Part shown: piece by piece, positions 35,068-45,866 of the stretch
How positions within the stretch are numbered: position 1 is the first letter of the stretch
Layout: each line of letters opens with the position of its first letter
Source of the DNA: Asterochloris sp. CNOR1
Taxonomy: Eukaryota; Chlorophyta; Trebouxiophyceae; Trebouxiales; Trebouxiaceae
Direction: 5' to 3'
Length of the DNA: 64,000 nt
Assembly (NCBI GenBank): GCA_963969365.1
Contig: OZ017749.1
Span: forward strand, 2,914,001-2,978,000
Position numbers and translations under genes: made by a program
The notes under the pieces: generated by a model
Told to the model about the DNA's origin: nothing
The model's database searches: none
Seen by the model: the letters and a program-made list of their open reading frames with translations, nothing else

Positions 35068-38000
35068 CTACACCACAGCCCTACAGCAGTGTGAACTGCG
35101 ATGCAGCTTACTGCAAGATCTCACCATGACACCCCTGCCCTCCTGGTTGGCGATGTCGCCTGGCAGCGCAACATGGCGCTGCACCAGGGCCCTCCCAAAG
35201 CGCTGGGACTCCCCCTTGACATGGCCGGCACGCTCATACCTGCAGCAGGCACAGGCCATGTTTGATACTGCCTGAGCCACGTGTCGTCATGCCTGCGGTA
35301 CACGGCCTTTACCATGGGGTCAGGACGTGGGGCACTGCGGCCGGCTGGGCCACCTCAGGCACTGCTCTTTGTGGAGCAGTTTGACGTTGCGCGGGAACTG
35401 GCCAGTTCCGACACCTGAGACTGATGCAGGGTCCAGCTGAGCAGCGCATGAAGATGCTGTGGCAAAAGTGTCAGCAGGGCATGACATACACAGTAATGTC
35501 AGACCCCTGTCCCACCTGATGTTGCCATAGTTCTCCAACCCGGCTGTGAGCCCCAATTTTGGCTTGCCATCCTTGAAGCCATAGCCCAGCGCCAGGGCCA
35601 CCCAGAAGCTGGGCTGCCACCAGGCCTTCAAGGCCAGGGCTGCTGACACGCCTGCCGTGCCCACTTTGCCCTTGAGGAGCAAGTTCTTGTTTGCCTGCAG
35701 GAAGAGGTGGGTCGTCCCAGCGGTCAAAGGCACAGGGCTGGTGTGGCAGGATGGCCAGGCAGCTGCCCAAGTGCAACCACCATCAGGCCAGCAGTGGAAC
35801 CTGTTGAGGACCCAGTTCAGTCATCCAGCATTCAGGGAGGCCATGCTCACCTGCCAGGCTGCCGCCATCTGCAGCTCTGAATCAGACTGGGGGCTGCCCC
35901 CCTGAATCCCTTCGTTCAGAGGAGTCATGCTGGTGGACACCTGCATCAAAATGGCACAGCAATGCCAACCCTGGTATTAAACTGCAGCTACCCAAAAGCA
36001 CCCTCGACAAGCACTTCTCAGGGGTCGCTGCCATGCAGTACCCGCATGCTGCTCTTCAGGCATGAGGTTTGACATCTTGCAGATTGTCGTCAGCATGATG
36101 ATGCAGCAGAAGGTCTGGGGCCAGCAGCTGCAGACTGCAAGCCGCTGGGAAGTCTGCGTGACAGCAGCAAAAACATGCTGAGCTGGCACTTCATGGCCCA
36201 CCTGCAGCCCCAGATCCAGAAAGGAGGTGACCCCGACCACGTCCCGTGCCTCGAAGGGATTGTGGCTCAGGCGCTGGGCTGCCTGGTGATGCAGGAAGGA
36301 CACCACCTGCAAACAAATGGCAATTTCTCAAGTCTGTGCATGCTTTCAGGAGGTAGCAAAGTCAACATTTCACCCACAACAGCAGGAGGCGCAACCCTAG
36401 CACGGCAGGGCCTGCAGCCAGGAGCGCCTGAGTGACACGGTTGCCATGGGTATGCAGCCACTCTCACCAGGCGCTCATTCCGCTGCACCTCTACACTGGC
36501 AGTGAAGGTGCCCTTACCTGCAGCAGGGAGGCAGTGCTGTCAGGCTGTACCTAGGGCATTGACTCAGTCTGCAGGGCGCTGCTGCAATGTGGCACAATGT
36601 TCCAGCAGGGTACCCGTACATCTTTCAGCAGCAACATGGATCTCTGATGGCAAGCTGTTAAGCCATGGGCATTCAGGCTGGTTGGCCCACCATATGTTGA
36701 GCCCCCCTCTGGTGAGTAGGACACGGCATAGCACAGATCCCGATTCAGCTGGTCCCAGAGAGCCTCAGAGCTGGCAGGGCTGTAGCTGAGGGGCTGTTTC
36801 AAAGGGCTGAAGGGTGCCGGCCGCAGCTGGGCGCCATAGGTGAAGCCGCCCTGCTTGAAGGCCTGCAGCATGCAGGACCCCTGATGGCGGGTGCATCCTT
36901 TTTTATGGGACTGATGGTTGGCATTGGATGGGAGCAGGTATAAGGGGACACTGGGATGGGCACATCAGCTAGAGGCTGCTGGCTGCACGTTGCCTCCTGA
37001 CAAGCCAGCAGCTGCCGAGTGTCCTGGCAGTGTGCTCGTGCAGGGCAGCTGCACTGCAACATCACAGAGTCATGTTGTGGCTTGGTGACAGAAGGACTCA
37101 TGCACCCAGCACCACGGTAAGCTGAGGGGGTGCTGCCACCGGGGCGCAGTCTGCCGTGGCCAGCCTGCAGGGGACTCACCCACCAGGCAGCGTCCAGTCG
37201 CGCCGAAACGGGCTGCACAATGGCCCCGGCGCTGGTCTGGGGGGTGCTGTATCGCATGCCTAGCGAGGGCTCGGGTGCACTGCTCTGGGCCAGCAGCGGC
37301 ATGGTGGCAAAGACGCCGTAGCTGTTGGAGGTGTCAAACCAGCAGAAGCGCAGTCGGGCCTTCTGGTCTGCCTGCAGCACAGGGCCGAGCTGAGTCTGCT
37401 GAAGCCACTGCTGAAAGCAGAAGAAGGCCTCAGCTGCATAGTGCGGCCAGCCCCCACAGCACTGGAGGGGAGTCAAGGCTGCCTGGCATGTGAGATTGCA
37501 CTTGCTGCCATGCAGGCTGCAGCAGGTTGCAGGGCTTGCCTGGGTGGAGGCCTTCACATCAATGAAGGTCAGCGGCTCAGCAGGGTCTGGCTGGAAGCGC
37601 ACTGCCATGGATCCTGCAGTGGCAGGACATCCTTGCTCTACCAGTTGCAATGCAGGGTCTGTCTTGCCAGGAAACAACGCAGCACAGGCGTTGATTGCAG
37701 CAGGGTCATGCCACCCGTTGAAGGGTCGAACTGACAGTGCCATGCCTCAAAGACCTGGCCGTCCGCTCAACCCTAAGAGTAAAGACCCAACCCTTGCTGC
37801 GCCTCCCTACTCTGACAGGCAATTGCAGCAGGGTCAGTGCATCAATGGCAGAGTGACTCTAGCAGAGCCATGCAGAGAGCATTGGCTGATTTCAGGCCCT
37901 GAAGCGGAGAGCACACCTCCGCTGCGCTTGCCCAATCTGATGTGGTCCAAACGGTCCTGCACCTCCAGGGAGCTGGCAAAGCGTGCTGTGATGCTGATGC

Positions 38001-38506
38001 GGGGGTCCTCCCCTGGGCTGCAGGCATAGCAGGCAGTGGCTTTGGCTTCGACCCAGCAACCCGGGTTGCCACGTGGCAGGATGCTGCAGTGCATGCCATG
38101 AGAAGCGTGGAGTAAAGATGGACAGCCTGCGTGACACGGGCTGTGAGCTGGCTGACCTGATGCGCACCAAGGCTCGTGCCTGGCCCTCCATGTAGTCATT
38201 GAACAGCCATCTCAGCGCGGGCTTGGCAAAGAGCCAGTCATAGCTGGAGTTTGCCATCCTGCAAGATGACATGCCATGAGCTGCTGCCTTTGCTTTATCC
38301 AGCAGCAGGCCTGGGTCAGTGGGCATGGACTGCCATGTTGTGCGAGCCATGCCAAGCAGAGTGAGGCAGCTCCCATGCAGGCCTCACCTGCTGCGCCCCC
38401 GGTGATCACGCTCAAACAGTGGGGGCACCAGCACCAGCTGGGGTGGAGCATTGTCCTCCCCCTTGCCGAGCAGGGAGTCAAGGAAACTCATCAGCATGCC
38501 AGCCAT
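35068..38506 (-). CDS. Unassigned protein of about 549 aa with beta-barrel-like segments
   Basis: Eleven exons in phase: 38506-38388, 38258-38157, 38083-37917, 37730-37540, 37482-37180, 36862-36691, 36517-36468, 36306-36202, 35940-35851, 35694-35516, 35239-35068. The ATG may be 38506, 38497 or 38491 (MSFLDSLLGKGED). There is no signal peptide or hydrophobic helix. The C-terminal half alternates polar and hydrophobic residues with many Gly and aromatics (FTYGAQLRPAPF, GTFTASVEVQRNERLVVSF, WVALALGYGFKDGKPKLGL, AGLENYGNIRYER), the look of amphipathic strands of an organelle outer-membrane barrel. That is inference; I recognise no named family. Exon 4 probably ends with a GC donor (CAG|GCAAGC at 37540); a GT donor at 37558 is also in phase but would shorten the protein by six residues. 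The last exon runs to a stop at 35068, though a possible GTGAGA donor lies inside it. Confidence 0.7.
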
Positions 38507-38706
38507 GATCGATGCCGATACAGGACGTGTAAGGTGCTGTTTGAATGTTAAGAGCTAGCTTGGTTGTGACAGTCGAGCGCAGAGGGCCTTTACCACTGCT
38601 TCATGTGACAATCCGGAGCAGAAACGTCTCTAGGCCAGTTCTTATGTGTACCTGTGCACATTGACCAGCACCTAGGTTTGGTCAAACGCACTGAAGCCAG
38701 AGCTGC
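38507..38706. promoter_or_regulatory. Compact divergent promoter, beta-rich protein / GPATCH11
   Basis: About 200 bp separates two outward-facing start codons. I see no clear motif or other gene. Confidence 0.45.
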
Positions 38707-40184
38707 ATGGCCAGAGGCATGCAGAGATCACGGCAGAAGAAGCTCTGGCTCCCATCAGAAGCCACTCTGGCGTGAGTCACCTCTAATGGAAGTCAAATGT
38801 GCAGTCAGTTCGCTCATGCAGAAGCTCTTGCAAGTCCTTTGCAGGGCATCTGAACCAGCAATCAAGCAAGAGGAGGGATGTGATGGCCAGGATTCAGATG
38901 ATGAATTAGACAAGCTCACAGCACAATTTGAGCAAGAGGCTGCCCAGCAGAAGGCTGCTGTGGTCCAGGCAAAAGGGAAGGGCAAGCCACAGGCCAAAAG
39001 CATGAGTGAGCGGCGGGAAGAGGGACTAGCAATACCGCTGGACAGTGATAACAGGTCAGCACAGTGCATTTTGCTGGGCGTCATATGCAAAGTGCAATGA
39101 TGTCCCATGTATGGGCCCCAACAGGCAACTCGTTGAGCCACTGGCTGCTGCGCCAGCGTGACACATTGACAAATTGCTGCACAGCCCTGCCCACAGTCTG
39201 TGCAATGTGTACAGAGGCTTCCAGATGCTGGCAGCCATGGGCTATCAGCAAGGCAAGGGGCTGGGGAAGGATCAGTCTGGCCGTGCTGCCCCCATCGACG
39301 TCAAGTTGAAGTCAGACAGGCTGGGCCTGGGGGGCGAGGAGGCCAAGAAGAGAAAGCAGCAGCACCTCCAGCAGCAGCAGGCGGAGGCAGGTGTGCTCCA
39401 CAGCACTTGTGTGGCACAGTTGCAAGCACTTGCCTACTGCCTCTCCTGTTGGTCAGTGGGGCTGTGTGCTGCATGTGGCACCTTACTCAGCGCCTGATTG
39501 AGCAGCACTGATGGCCTGCTGCAGCCCAGAAGCGTATGAGGAATCAGGAGCAGCAGGCAGGGGAGTTTAAGCAGGCTTCTGTGGCCAGGGCTGCACACAG
39601 GAGGGCTGAGGGACTGGTCTGTGATGCCCGCAAGGTGCAGAGGTCAAGACAGCAGCGATTGCTGCAGCCTGTAAGACATTTCGGCATCTTTGCTATAGCC
39701 ATCGAGGGTGCCTCACGCTAAATGGGAGCCCCTGCTTGTGAGGGGTTGCATCTGCAGTGAGGGGCAGCCCTGCATTGTTTTACTTCAGATTGCTTGTTGC
39801 TTGCTGCTTGCTGCAGGCCATTGAGATGCTTGACCATCGCCAGCGCCTGCCAAAGTCTCATCTGTGGCCCCCAGAACCCAAGCAGATGCCTGAGGATGAT
39901 CAGGAGGCTGCTGAAGACATCCCAAAGACTGCTGCAGAGGCAGACCAACAGGCTTGGGAGGAGCTGCCTGTCCAGGCCAGGCTGGCTGAGGCCCTGGACT
40001 ACCTGAGGCAGCGCTATCACTACTGCCTCTTCTGCGGCTGTCAGGTGCGTGTTCTGCCATTTTTAGCTGTCACAACAAGCACTGTCTCTCCCAAAGTTTA
40101 TGTTAATAGAGCACTCGACTGCAGTACGAAGATGAGGCAGATCTGGACCAGAACTGCCCAGGTCTCCAAGCAGAGGATCATTGA
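38707..40184 (+). CDS. GPATCH11: G-patch domain-containing protein 11 (GPATCH11/CCDC75 family)
   Basis: Six exons in phase give 294 residues, close to the family's usual size: 38707-38771, 38845-39054, 39215-39390, 39525-39670, 39817-40044, 40125-40184. After an acidic/basic N-terminal coiled region, the G-patch starts at about residue 93: GFQMLAAMGYQQGKGLGK, then the RLGLGGEEAKKRK tail. A long helical stretch follows (FKQASVARAAHRRAEGL). The C-terminal DUF4187 module is intact: ALDYLRQRYHYCLFCGCQ, joined across the last intron to YEDEADLDQNCPGLQAEDH, with CxxC and a final Cys matching the family's terminal motif. G-patch proteins activate DEAH helicases in RNA processing; this member is nuclear/centrosomal in animals. 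The start at 38707 is supported by a phase-2 junction; an in-frame Met at 38719 is an alternative. Confidence 0.92.
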
Positions 40185-40418
40185 CGTGGGCCCAGGGCAC
40201 AGCTAAGGTGTGTGCGCACCGTTATTTGCCGGAAACAGAGCAACAAAACCGATGTGATTTGCCCTTCCCTCTTCTTCTCCTTCTTGCTGCTCGGCCCTGG
40301 CACATCAAAGGGAGCAAGAGCAATGCTGACTGGTGCAGCACTCGGTCTGGCTGCTGACCGGTCCCAGATCATCGCCTGTTGAGCTGCTTAGGCCAGGACT
40401 GATGTTAGGCCAGGACTG

Positions 40419-40925
40419 ATGCCACAGCAAGATCTTCATGAAGCTTGGCAGATTGCTGCAAATATCTGGCATCATGGCACCTCTGGCATCCCTGAGAGGG
40501 GCAGTGTGGGCTTGCGCATGCTCCTGATGGGCTCCGCAGGGACCCTGCTGCTTGCGCAGGTCAGCATACCTCCTTCCATGTGAGCTGCTGCTGACATTGT
40601 CACCTGGATGAAACAGACTGCCTTGATGCTGCAGATCTGTGTATTGCTGCTCAGCCACAAGGGTCGCAAATGGACGTTTGATGCCTTGGACACGGTGCTG
40701 GCAGTCGTGCTAGTCCTCACTCTGCTTGGCATCGTCGTGGGGCTGCCTCTGGGTGAGCGGGCGTGGTCTGTGCTAGCTCTGCCAGCTGCCTGTCAGCACA
40801 TGTAAGCTGATGCACTCACCGAGCCTTCAGGGACTACCCTTGCAGGCGCCATCTATCTAGCGGCTAAGGGGGCCTTCTTCCTATACACATCGCTCCATGA
40901 CCTCGCCGTTTCACTGATGTCATGA
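40419..40925 (+). CDS. Small membrane protein, 112 aa, unassigned
   Basis: Three exons in phase: 40419-40559, 40635-40752, 40846-40925. It begins MPQQDLHEAWQIAANIW. A first hydrophobic helix covers about residues 32-52 (LRMLLMGSAGTLLLAQICVL), then a short basic loop (SHKGRKWT), a second helix at about 62-80 (VLAVVLVLTLLGIVVGLPL), and a third, weaker segment near the C-terminus (YLAAKGAFFLYT). There is no obvious targeting peptide and no family I recognise. The gap to the GPATCH11 stop (234 bp) must hold its promoter. Confidence 0.6.
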
Positions 40926-41060
40926 AGGCAGTGTGGCAATGAGCTATGATGCTGGCATGAATGCCCGCAGCTACCCCAGTCTTCATGACACGAATTACAG
41001 CTTCAAATACGCCAGGCTCTTCGAATGCATTTCAATATTCGTCCGATTGAATCAAGTGTG
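40926..41060. other. Short convergent intergenic region
   Basis: The stops of the 112-residue membrane protein gene (+) and the signal peptidase gene (-) lie 135 bp apart. I see no gene here. Confidence 0.5.
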
Positions 41061-43690
41061 TCAGGGACTTGCACTCAAGCGCAGGCCAATATTTCTGAAA
41101 ACCTGAATATGTCCCAGCATCAATTCGCTTCTAGGGGTGTCCAGGGTTTTGTCAGTCAGGGGAGGCGCAGCAGGCAGCTTTCCCTCCTCTTGCTGGTACG
41201 ATGGAATGCTCCCCCACTTATTGAGAGGCCAGTAGACAAATGCAGCCTTGCCCAGGATATTTTTCCGTGGCAGCGGGCCCCAGATATGTGAGTCGTAGCT
41301 GTTGTTTCTGTTGTCTCCCATCACGAATACCTGCAGCGCAGCCTTGCAGGTGGGGAGCGGCAAGAGGTGGCAAAGAAAGGGCAACAGAGAGGTGTGCAGG
41401 TGAAGAGCAGCAGACAGTGTGGCAGGTCAAGACCAGTGGAGAGGGTGGCAGGTGACGAGCAGCAACAGGGTGGCAGGTGACGAGCAGCAACAGGGTGGCA
41501 GGTGACGAGCAGCAACAGGGTGGCAGACGGAGAGCAGGGTTTTGAGGGAACAGAGGAGCATGGTGGCTGTGGCGCAGAGGCAGCAGCTTACACAGTCCTC
41601 TGGCACTGTGAAGCGCCTGAGCTCATATGCTGGCCGCTCGTTCAGATAGGGCTCTATCCGAGGTTTGCCATTCACCACAAGCTGGCCGTTTTTGACCTGC
41701 ACATGTGGTTTGCGTAAGCTGGGACGAAGCAGGGGCAGGTGCTGATTCAGACAGCCTGCAACACAGCTATTGTGTGCCAAGTCAGGTGTGCATCAACACT
41801 AAGCGGGCTTGTGCAACCGCCACAGCAGGCTCTATGATACATTAGCCTGGGCACTCCGCACATCCCATCACCTGCCACAGCACCGCTGGCTGCATGGAGC
41901 CTACACGGGGCCCTCTGCATTCAGCTCCCCGTGAACCTGACGTTGATCCTATCAGCAGACAAAGGCGACATGGATCCCCTGGCAATGCCAGCTGTGCTCA
42001 GGATGCCTGCACATGCTCTTTCCACCCTCAACCAGCCTGCGGTTGGCACCTGTTGCAGGTCTCCCCAAAGCTGGCAGCAGCAAGGACGTTCCCGCTCAGA
42101 GCCTTCATGTCCACTTCCATTCCAACAACTAAGCAACTAAATGACGACTGCTGGCTCCTTGAGCCTTGCGGCCCACATGCTGAGACCCCCTTCATTCACC
42201 TCCAGCTGGTCCCCGCCCACAGCCACCACCCGCTTGATGAATACTGGCGCCTCCTGAAACCAGGGGCGTTCCTCTGGGATGGCCCCCTTAGCTGGGTGGA
42301 AGATGATGACATCGCCTGCCTTAGGTGGCCTGTAAAGCACCAACAGATTGGTTGTTTGAGGACCATGGAGTGGGGTTGCTACTTGCAAACTTTGCATGGG
42401 GAGGATGATGGGCAGGCAGGACACTGCCCGCTCAGGTGGCCTGCAGAGCAGCAAGCAAGCAGTGCGTGTTGTGCCTGCTGGAGGCAGCCTGCAGGGCAGG
42501 AACAGAGGGCTGCTGGCCCAAATCGAGCAGGTGGCAGGCCATGTAGTGCCAGCCACGGGCGGCATGCAGGCCACCTTGCATTGTGCGGAGTGAGCAGTCA
42601 CTGCCCTGGGCGGCCTGCAGGGTAGCATGCACTGCAAAGGCCGCAAGGCAGGAAAAACTGCTGCTTGAGCAGGGATCACTGCTGGCAGAGGGGCATCCAG
42701 TGTCTGTCCACTATAAGAGACCAGAGGCTGCGCCCAGCGTATGTTGTGGGCATGACATTGAGGCTGTTAGTCAACCCTGCACCAGGTGCAGGCAGCACAG
42801 ATGCCCACCTGCTGAACCTGTAGGTGAGCTTTTCAGCGACGAGGCGGTCATTCACGTCAAAAGCTGGGAACATGGACAGGCTGGGGATGTACCGGGGCTC
42901 TGCAATGAACCTGGAAGCCAGCAGAGGCACACATCAGTGTCGCAATGGGGCTGCCTGCAGCCGAGCTAGCAGGACAAAGGGCCCTAGGCAGCAGCAGATC
43001 TATGGTGGACCTTGGCGCTGCATCTGCCTCAGGCACCAAGGTCCTCTGTCACGCAGTGCTGAATGGTTCTATGTAGACAAGGCCGGCTTGTAATGGAGGC
43101 CATGATGGAGGTCTTGCTCAACAGCCGTCAGCTGCCAGGGGCCCACATGCGTATGAGGTAGGATCCTAAGAGCGCTATGGCAATGGTGGTGATGTCCTCC
43201 TTGTTAATGCTCAGCCAGGACTGCTTCTTGGGAGGATCCTCATCCTGCTCAGGGTCTGCAGGGCACACTGAAGCTGGAATTTGTGGGCAGATGCGCTTCC
43301 GACATTCTGGTGCTAATGTCAGGCTTGCTGGCGCCCGCCACCAGTTCCCAAGCAGCCTGCATGCGAACTGCAAGCAGGAGACACACCTGTGACAGGTGGT
43401 GCAGGAGCGGGGCCACGGCCCCCACTGCCATCATCGGAGCCTGCATGCAACATGCTGCCTGGTCAGCACGCATAGGACGCAGCAGCTCAACAATCCCATC
43501 ACCCACTTGCTGAGACTGATACAGGGTGCCTCCACCTATTACGGGGGGCCCTCCAGAGCGTGCATGTCCTAGGGGGCAGGGGCCTCCATGCACAGCCTGC
43601 TCTTCTCTGAGCAAATGGCTGTGACGGCCGGAGGTCGCATGTATGCTCCTGCCTTGACGGTTGCATGCTACAGTGCATGCTGGGCGTCAT
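41061..43690 (-). CDS. Thylakoidal processing peptidase (chloroplast signal peptidase I, Plsp1/TPP)
   Basis: Six exons in phase give 296 residues: 43690-43507, 43255-43147, 42910-42818, 42329-42200, 41696-41592, 41330-41061. It cleaves the lumenal targeting signals of thylakoid proteins with a Ser/Lys dyad. Seen: an Arg/Ser/Pro-rich transit peptide (residues 1-60), a membrane anchor ([15 protein letters not shown]), the active-site region [16 protein letters not shown] with Ser110 as nucleophile, the base Lys161 in [12 protein letters not shown], and the closing [17 protein letters not shown]. About 45 residues follow the usual end (after YWPLNKWG), a modest C-terminal extension. Exon 1 is inferred from phase and transit-peptide character; the catalytic exons are certain. 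The intron between exons 5 and 6 holds a 25-bp minisatellite. The gene starts 108 bp from the F-box gene, head to head. Confidence 0.92.
41443..41525. repeat. 25-bp minisatellite in a TPP intron
   Basis: Three exact copies of a 25-bp unit (41443-41467, 41468-41492, 41493-41517) plus eight bases of a fourth, wholly inside the intron between exons 5 and 6. The unit begins gggtggcaggtgacgagc. Confidence 0.95.
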
Positions 43691-43798
43691 GCAACTGCTT
43701 GAAGAGCTGCTGGTCTCATGCTTGTGACAAAGTGTTGACCAAACCTATTTTTGAGCACCAATCCTTTTCAGGCTGCGGAGCATTCAGCAGCTCTCACG
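43691..43798. promoter_or_regulatory. Very compact divergent promoter, TPP / F-box gene
   Basis: Just 108 bp lies between the outward-facing start codons if the inferred TPP first exon is right, leaving room only for two short 5' UTRs and shared promoter elements. No motif stands out. Confidence 0.4.
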
Positions 43799-45374
43799 AT
43801 GGAGTTTGCATCGAGACAGGCCGGCATCGATGAGGGCGGTCTCATGGTAAGCTGACGTGGCTGGAACATTAGCACACTGAAGCAAGTCAAGCTCAGTTTC
43901 TGGACAGGCCAGTCAGTGTTTCTCACAGCCTGATGATGCTCATTTCAGGCACTGCCACGGGACGCTTTGCTCACAGTGTTCAGCGCTGTCCCATTGAGTG
44001 ACAGGGTGCGGGCCTGTGAGCTTGTGTCCAAGTCTATGCACAGCGTGCTGCAAGAGCAGCCCCTGTGCTCAGTGCTAGACCTCAGCATGGACCCAGTCTT
44101 TAGGAACCAGGTGCGGAGGTGTGCATAGCGCCCAACCAGCGGGGCGATCTGTGCCCACCCAGAGCTTGCTGATTCTTGACTGTGCATTGGCTGTGTTCCC
44201 TCATGGCCGCTCAAACCTTGCGCTTCACCCTGTAGGTCACCATGCAACTGTTGCAGCGCCTCATTGAGCGCAGCATGCTGGCGCAGAGGCACTCCGTTCA
44301 GGCCAGTCCCATCCAGCAGGTGGTACTGCGCGATTGCCAGGCCCAGGGGGCCCTGCCAGCCCAGATGCTGCAGCAGCTGCTGCTGCGCTGCCCCTCTGTG
44401 AGGGAGGTGGACGCTCGTGGCTTTGGGGCCTGCCACTTTGTGGTCAACCAGCGGGGCTACATGCACTTCAATGACCTGCTGGCCTTGCTGCGCACCTTCA
44501 ACATGAACAGACACCTCATGCAACAGGTGGGATGGCATATCATCGCTTGACCTTGGGCCTTTGGTCTGCATACTATCGCAGCCTGGATGAGCTGCATGCC
44601 TGACAGCAGCTGCATGTGTGCGCCCATCATTGGGTGACAGCTGCCTGTGAAACAAGCCAGTTGCTGCCTGGGTTTCCCCTCCAGCTTGCCTGAAGCACCT
44701 GTGCACCTGGAACCTGCAGGTCAAGGCAATTCACGTCGACGTTCTTTGCTGGTGCTTGGGAGACAGCTGGCAAAGCTCTGCATACCAGAGAGCAATAGGG
44801 TGTGACTCCCTATGGCTTACCTTGATGAGGATGCTGGAGCCGGACAGCATCTTCAAGATTGGGCGCATTGCCTTCTCTGCTGGCATTCCCTCATCAGGTC
44901 AGTTTGAGGAGACACCTGCTGCTGTGGCTGGCTAGTAGCTCCTCCTGTGCACCGGGTCATCGTCGCATGCCTTGCGTCGGCAGTAGGCAGTCTTGCCATG
45001 TCCAATGCGCCACTGCCTTAGCTCGACCCAGGGCAGCTGCAGTTGGTTCTGATGTGCTGCAGCCTCAATTGATGCTCTCCTGCCTGCTGCAGACCTGCTC
45101 AGCCCCCTGCCCCAACCACAACTGGTTGCCTGCTGCAGATCAGCTGTCCATCTCGCCCTCAGAGATGCGCAAGGCAGTGCTGGCTCGCATTGCCCACATC
45201 GAGAAGCACATCACACACCACTCGACAGTGGAGTGTATCGACATGCTGCCTGGATCAAAGCTGGAGTCCAGCCTGCTTGAGCAGCCAGATGTCTGCAAGT
45301 GGGCAGGAGTGCCGCCCTGCAGACTGTGGACCACCAGCAGGAAGGCCGCTCCAGGCTATCAGCAGCTAAACTGA
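43799..45374 (+). CDS. F-box-like protein, 304 aa
   Basis: Five exons in phase: 43799-43846, 43949-44110, 44236-44526, 44720-44897, 45139-45374. Residues 17-60 (ALPRDALLTVFSAVPLSDRVRACELVSKSM...) fit the F-box pattern LP.d.l..vfs.lpl.dr......s+.w, which docks on Skp1 in SCF ubiquitin ligases. Downstream, LQQLLLRCPSVREVDARGFG and the preceding VVLRDCQAQGALPAQML look like one or two leucine-rich repeats, the usual substrate-binding part; the rest (EKHITHHSTVECIDMLPGS) is unassigned. A TGTAA, the chlorophyte poly(A) signal, sits about 72 nt after the stop. Assignment rests on the F-box alone, so moderate. Confidence 0.7.
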
Positions 45375-45445
45375 AGACTTGACTGCTTGAACTGATGTAT
45401 TGCACTTGTTGAACTGTGCTCGTCATTCTTGGCAATTATGCATTG

Positions 45446-45450
45446 TGTAA
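45446..45450 (+). terminator. Candidate poly(A) signal TGTAA of the F-box gene
   Basis: TGTAA lies about 72 nt downstream of the F-box gene stop. This pentamer is the known chlorophyte polyadenylation signal; a single five-base match is weak evidence alone. Confidence 0.4.
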
Positions 45451-45814
45451 AGGACCACCACAGCATTGGCACTCCTTCCCAGGCCTGAGAGAGACACAAT
45501 TCAGCCCCTCCTTGGCTGCCTCACCCCCAGAGTCTGGCAAAAAAGCTATTGTGTCTACGGCCGTAGCCCTTACCAACAACCCCTGACACTTGCTGCGGCC
45601 CTGGCAGGCACCTGAGGGGTGTGCTGGGCAAGGACACATACTGTGTATGCCAGTTGCAAGGAGGGGCAAAGCCTAGCCTGCGCGTGTCTTATTGATGGCA
45701 TACTAATCTGTGGGGTATATCTGCTAGCGCTGCCAGTCTCAACACAGAAGAGGAGCAGCCATGACCCTGTGGCCCTTTGCCCATACCCAGGATGTGTCCA
45801 ACAAGCCGCCTCGG

Positions 45815-45819
45815 TTACA
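45815..45819 (-). terminator. Candidate poly(A) signal TGTAA of the 60-aa gene
   Basis: On the minus strand TGTAA occurs 48 nt beyond the stop of the 60-residue gene, which agrees with the exon chain ending at 45867. Confidence 0.4.
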
Positions 45820-45866
45820 TTTAGTGAGGTTTGGCCAATTTCATCTGTGATGGCAAGCTGTGACTC

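Larger units (their letters stand above)
45375..45866. other. Convergent intergenic region
   Basis: About 490 bp between the stops of the F-box gene (+) and the 60-residue peptide gene (-). It holds candidate TGTAA poly(A) signals for both strands (45446 and 45819) and otherwise no supported gene. Confidence 0.5.
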
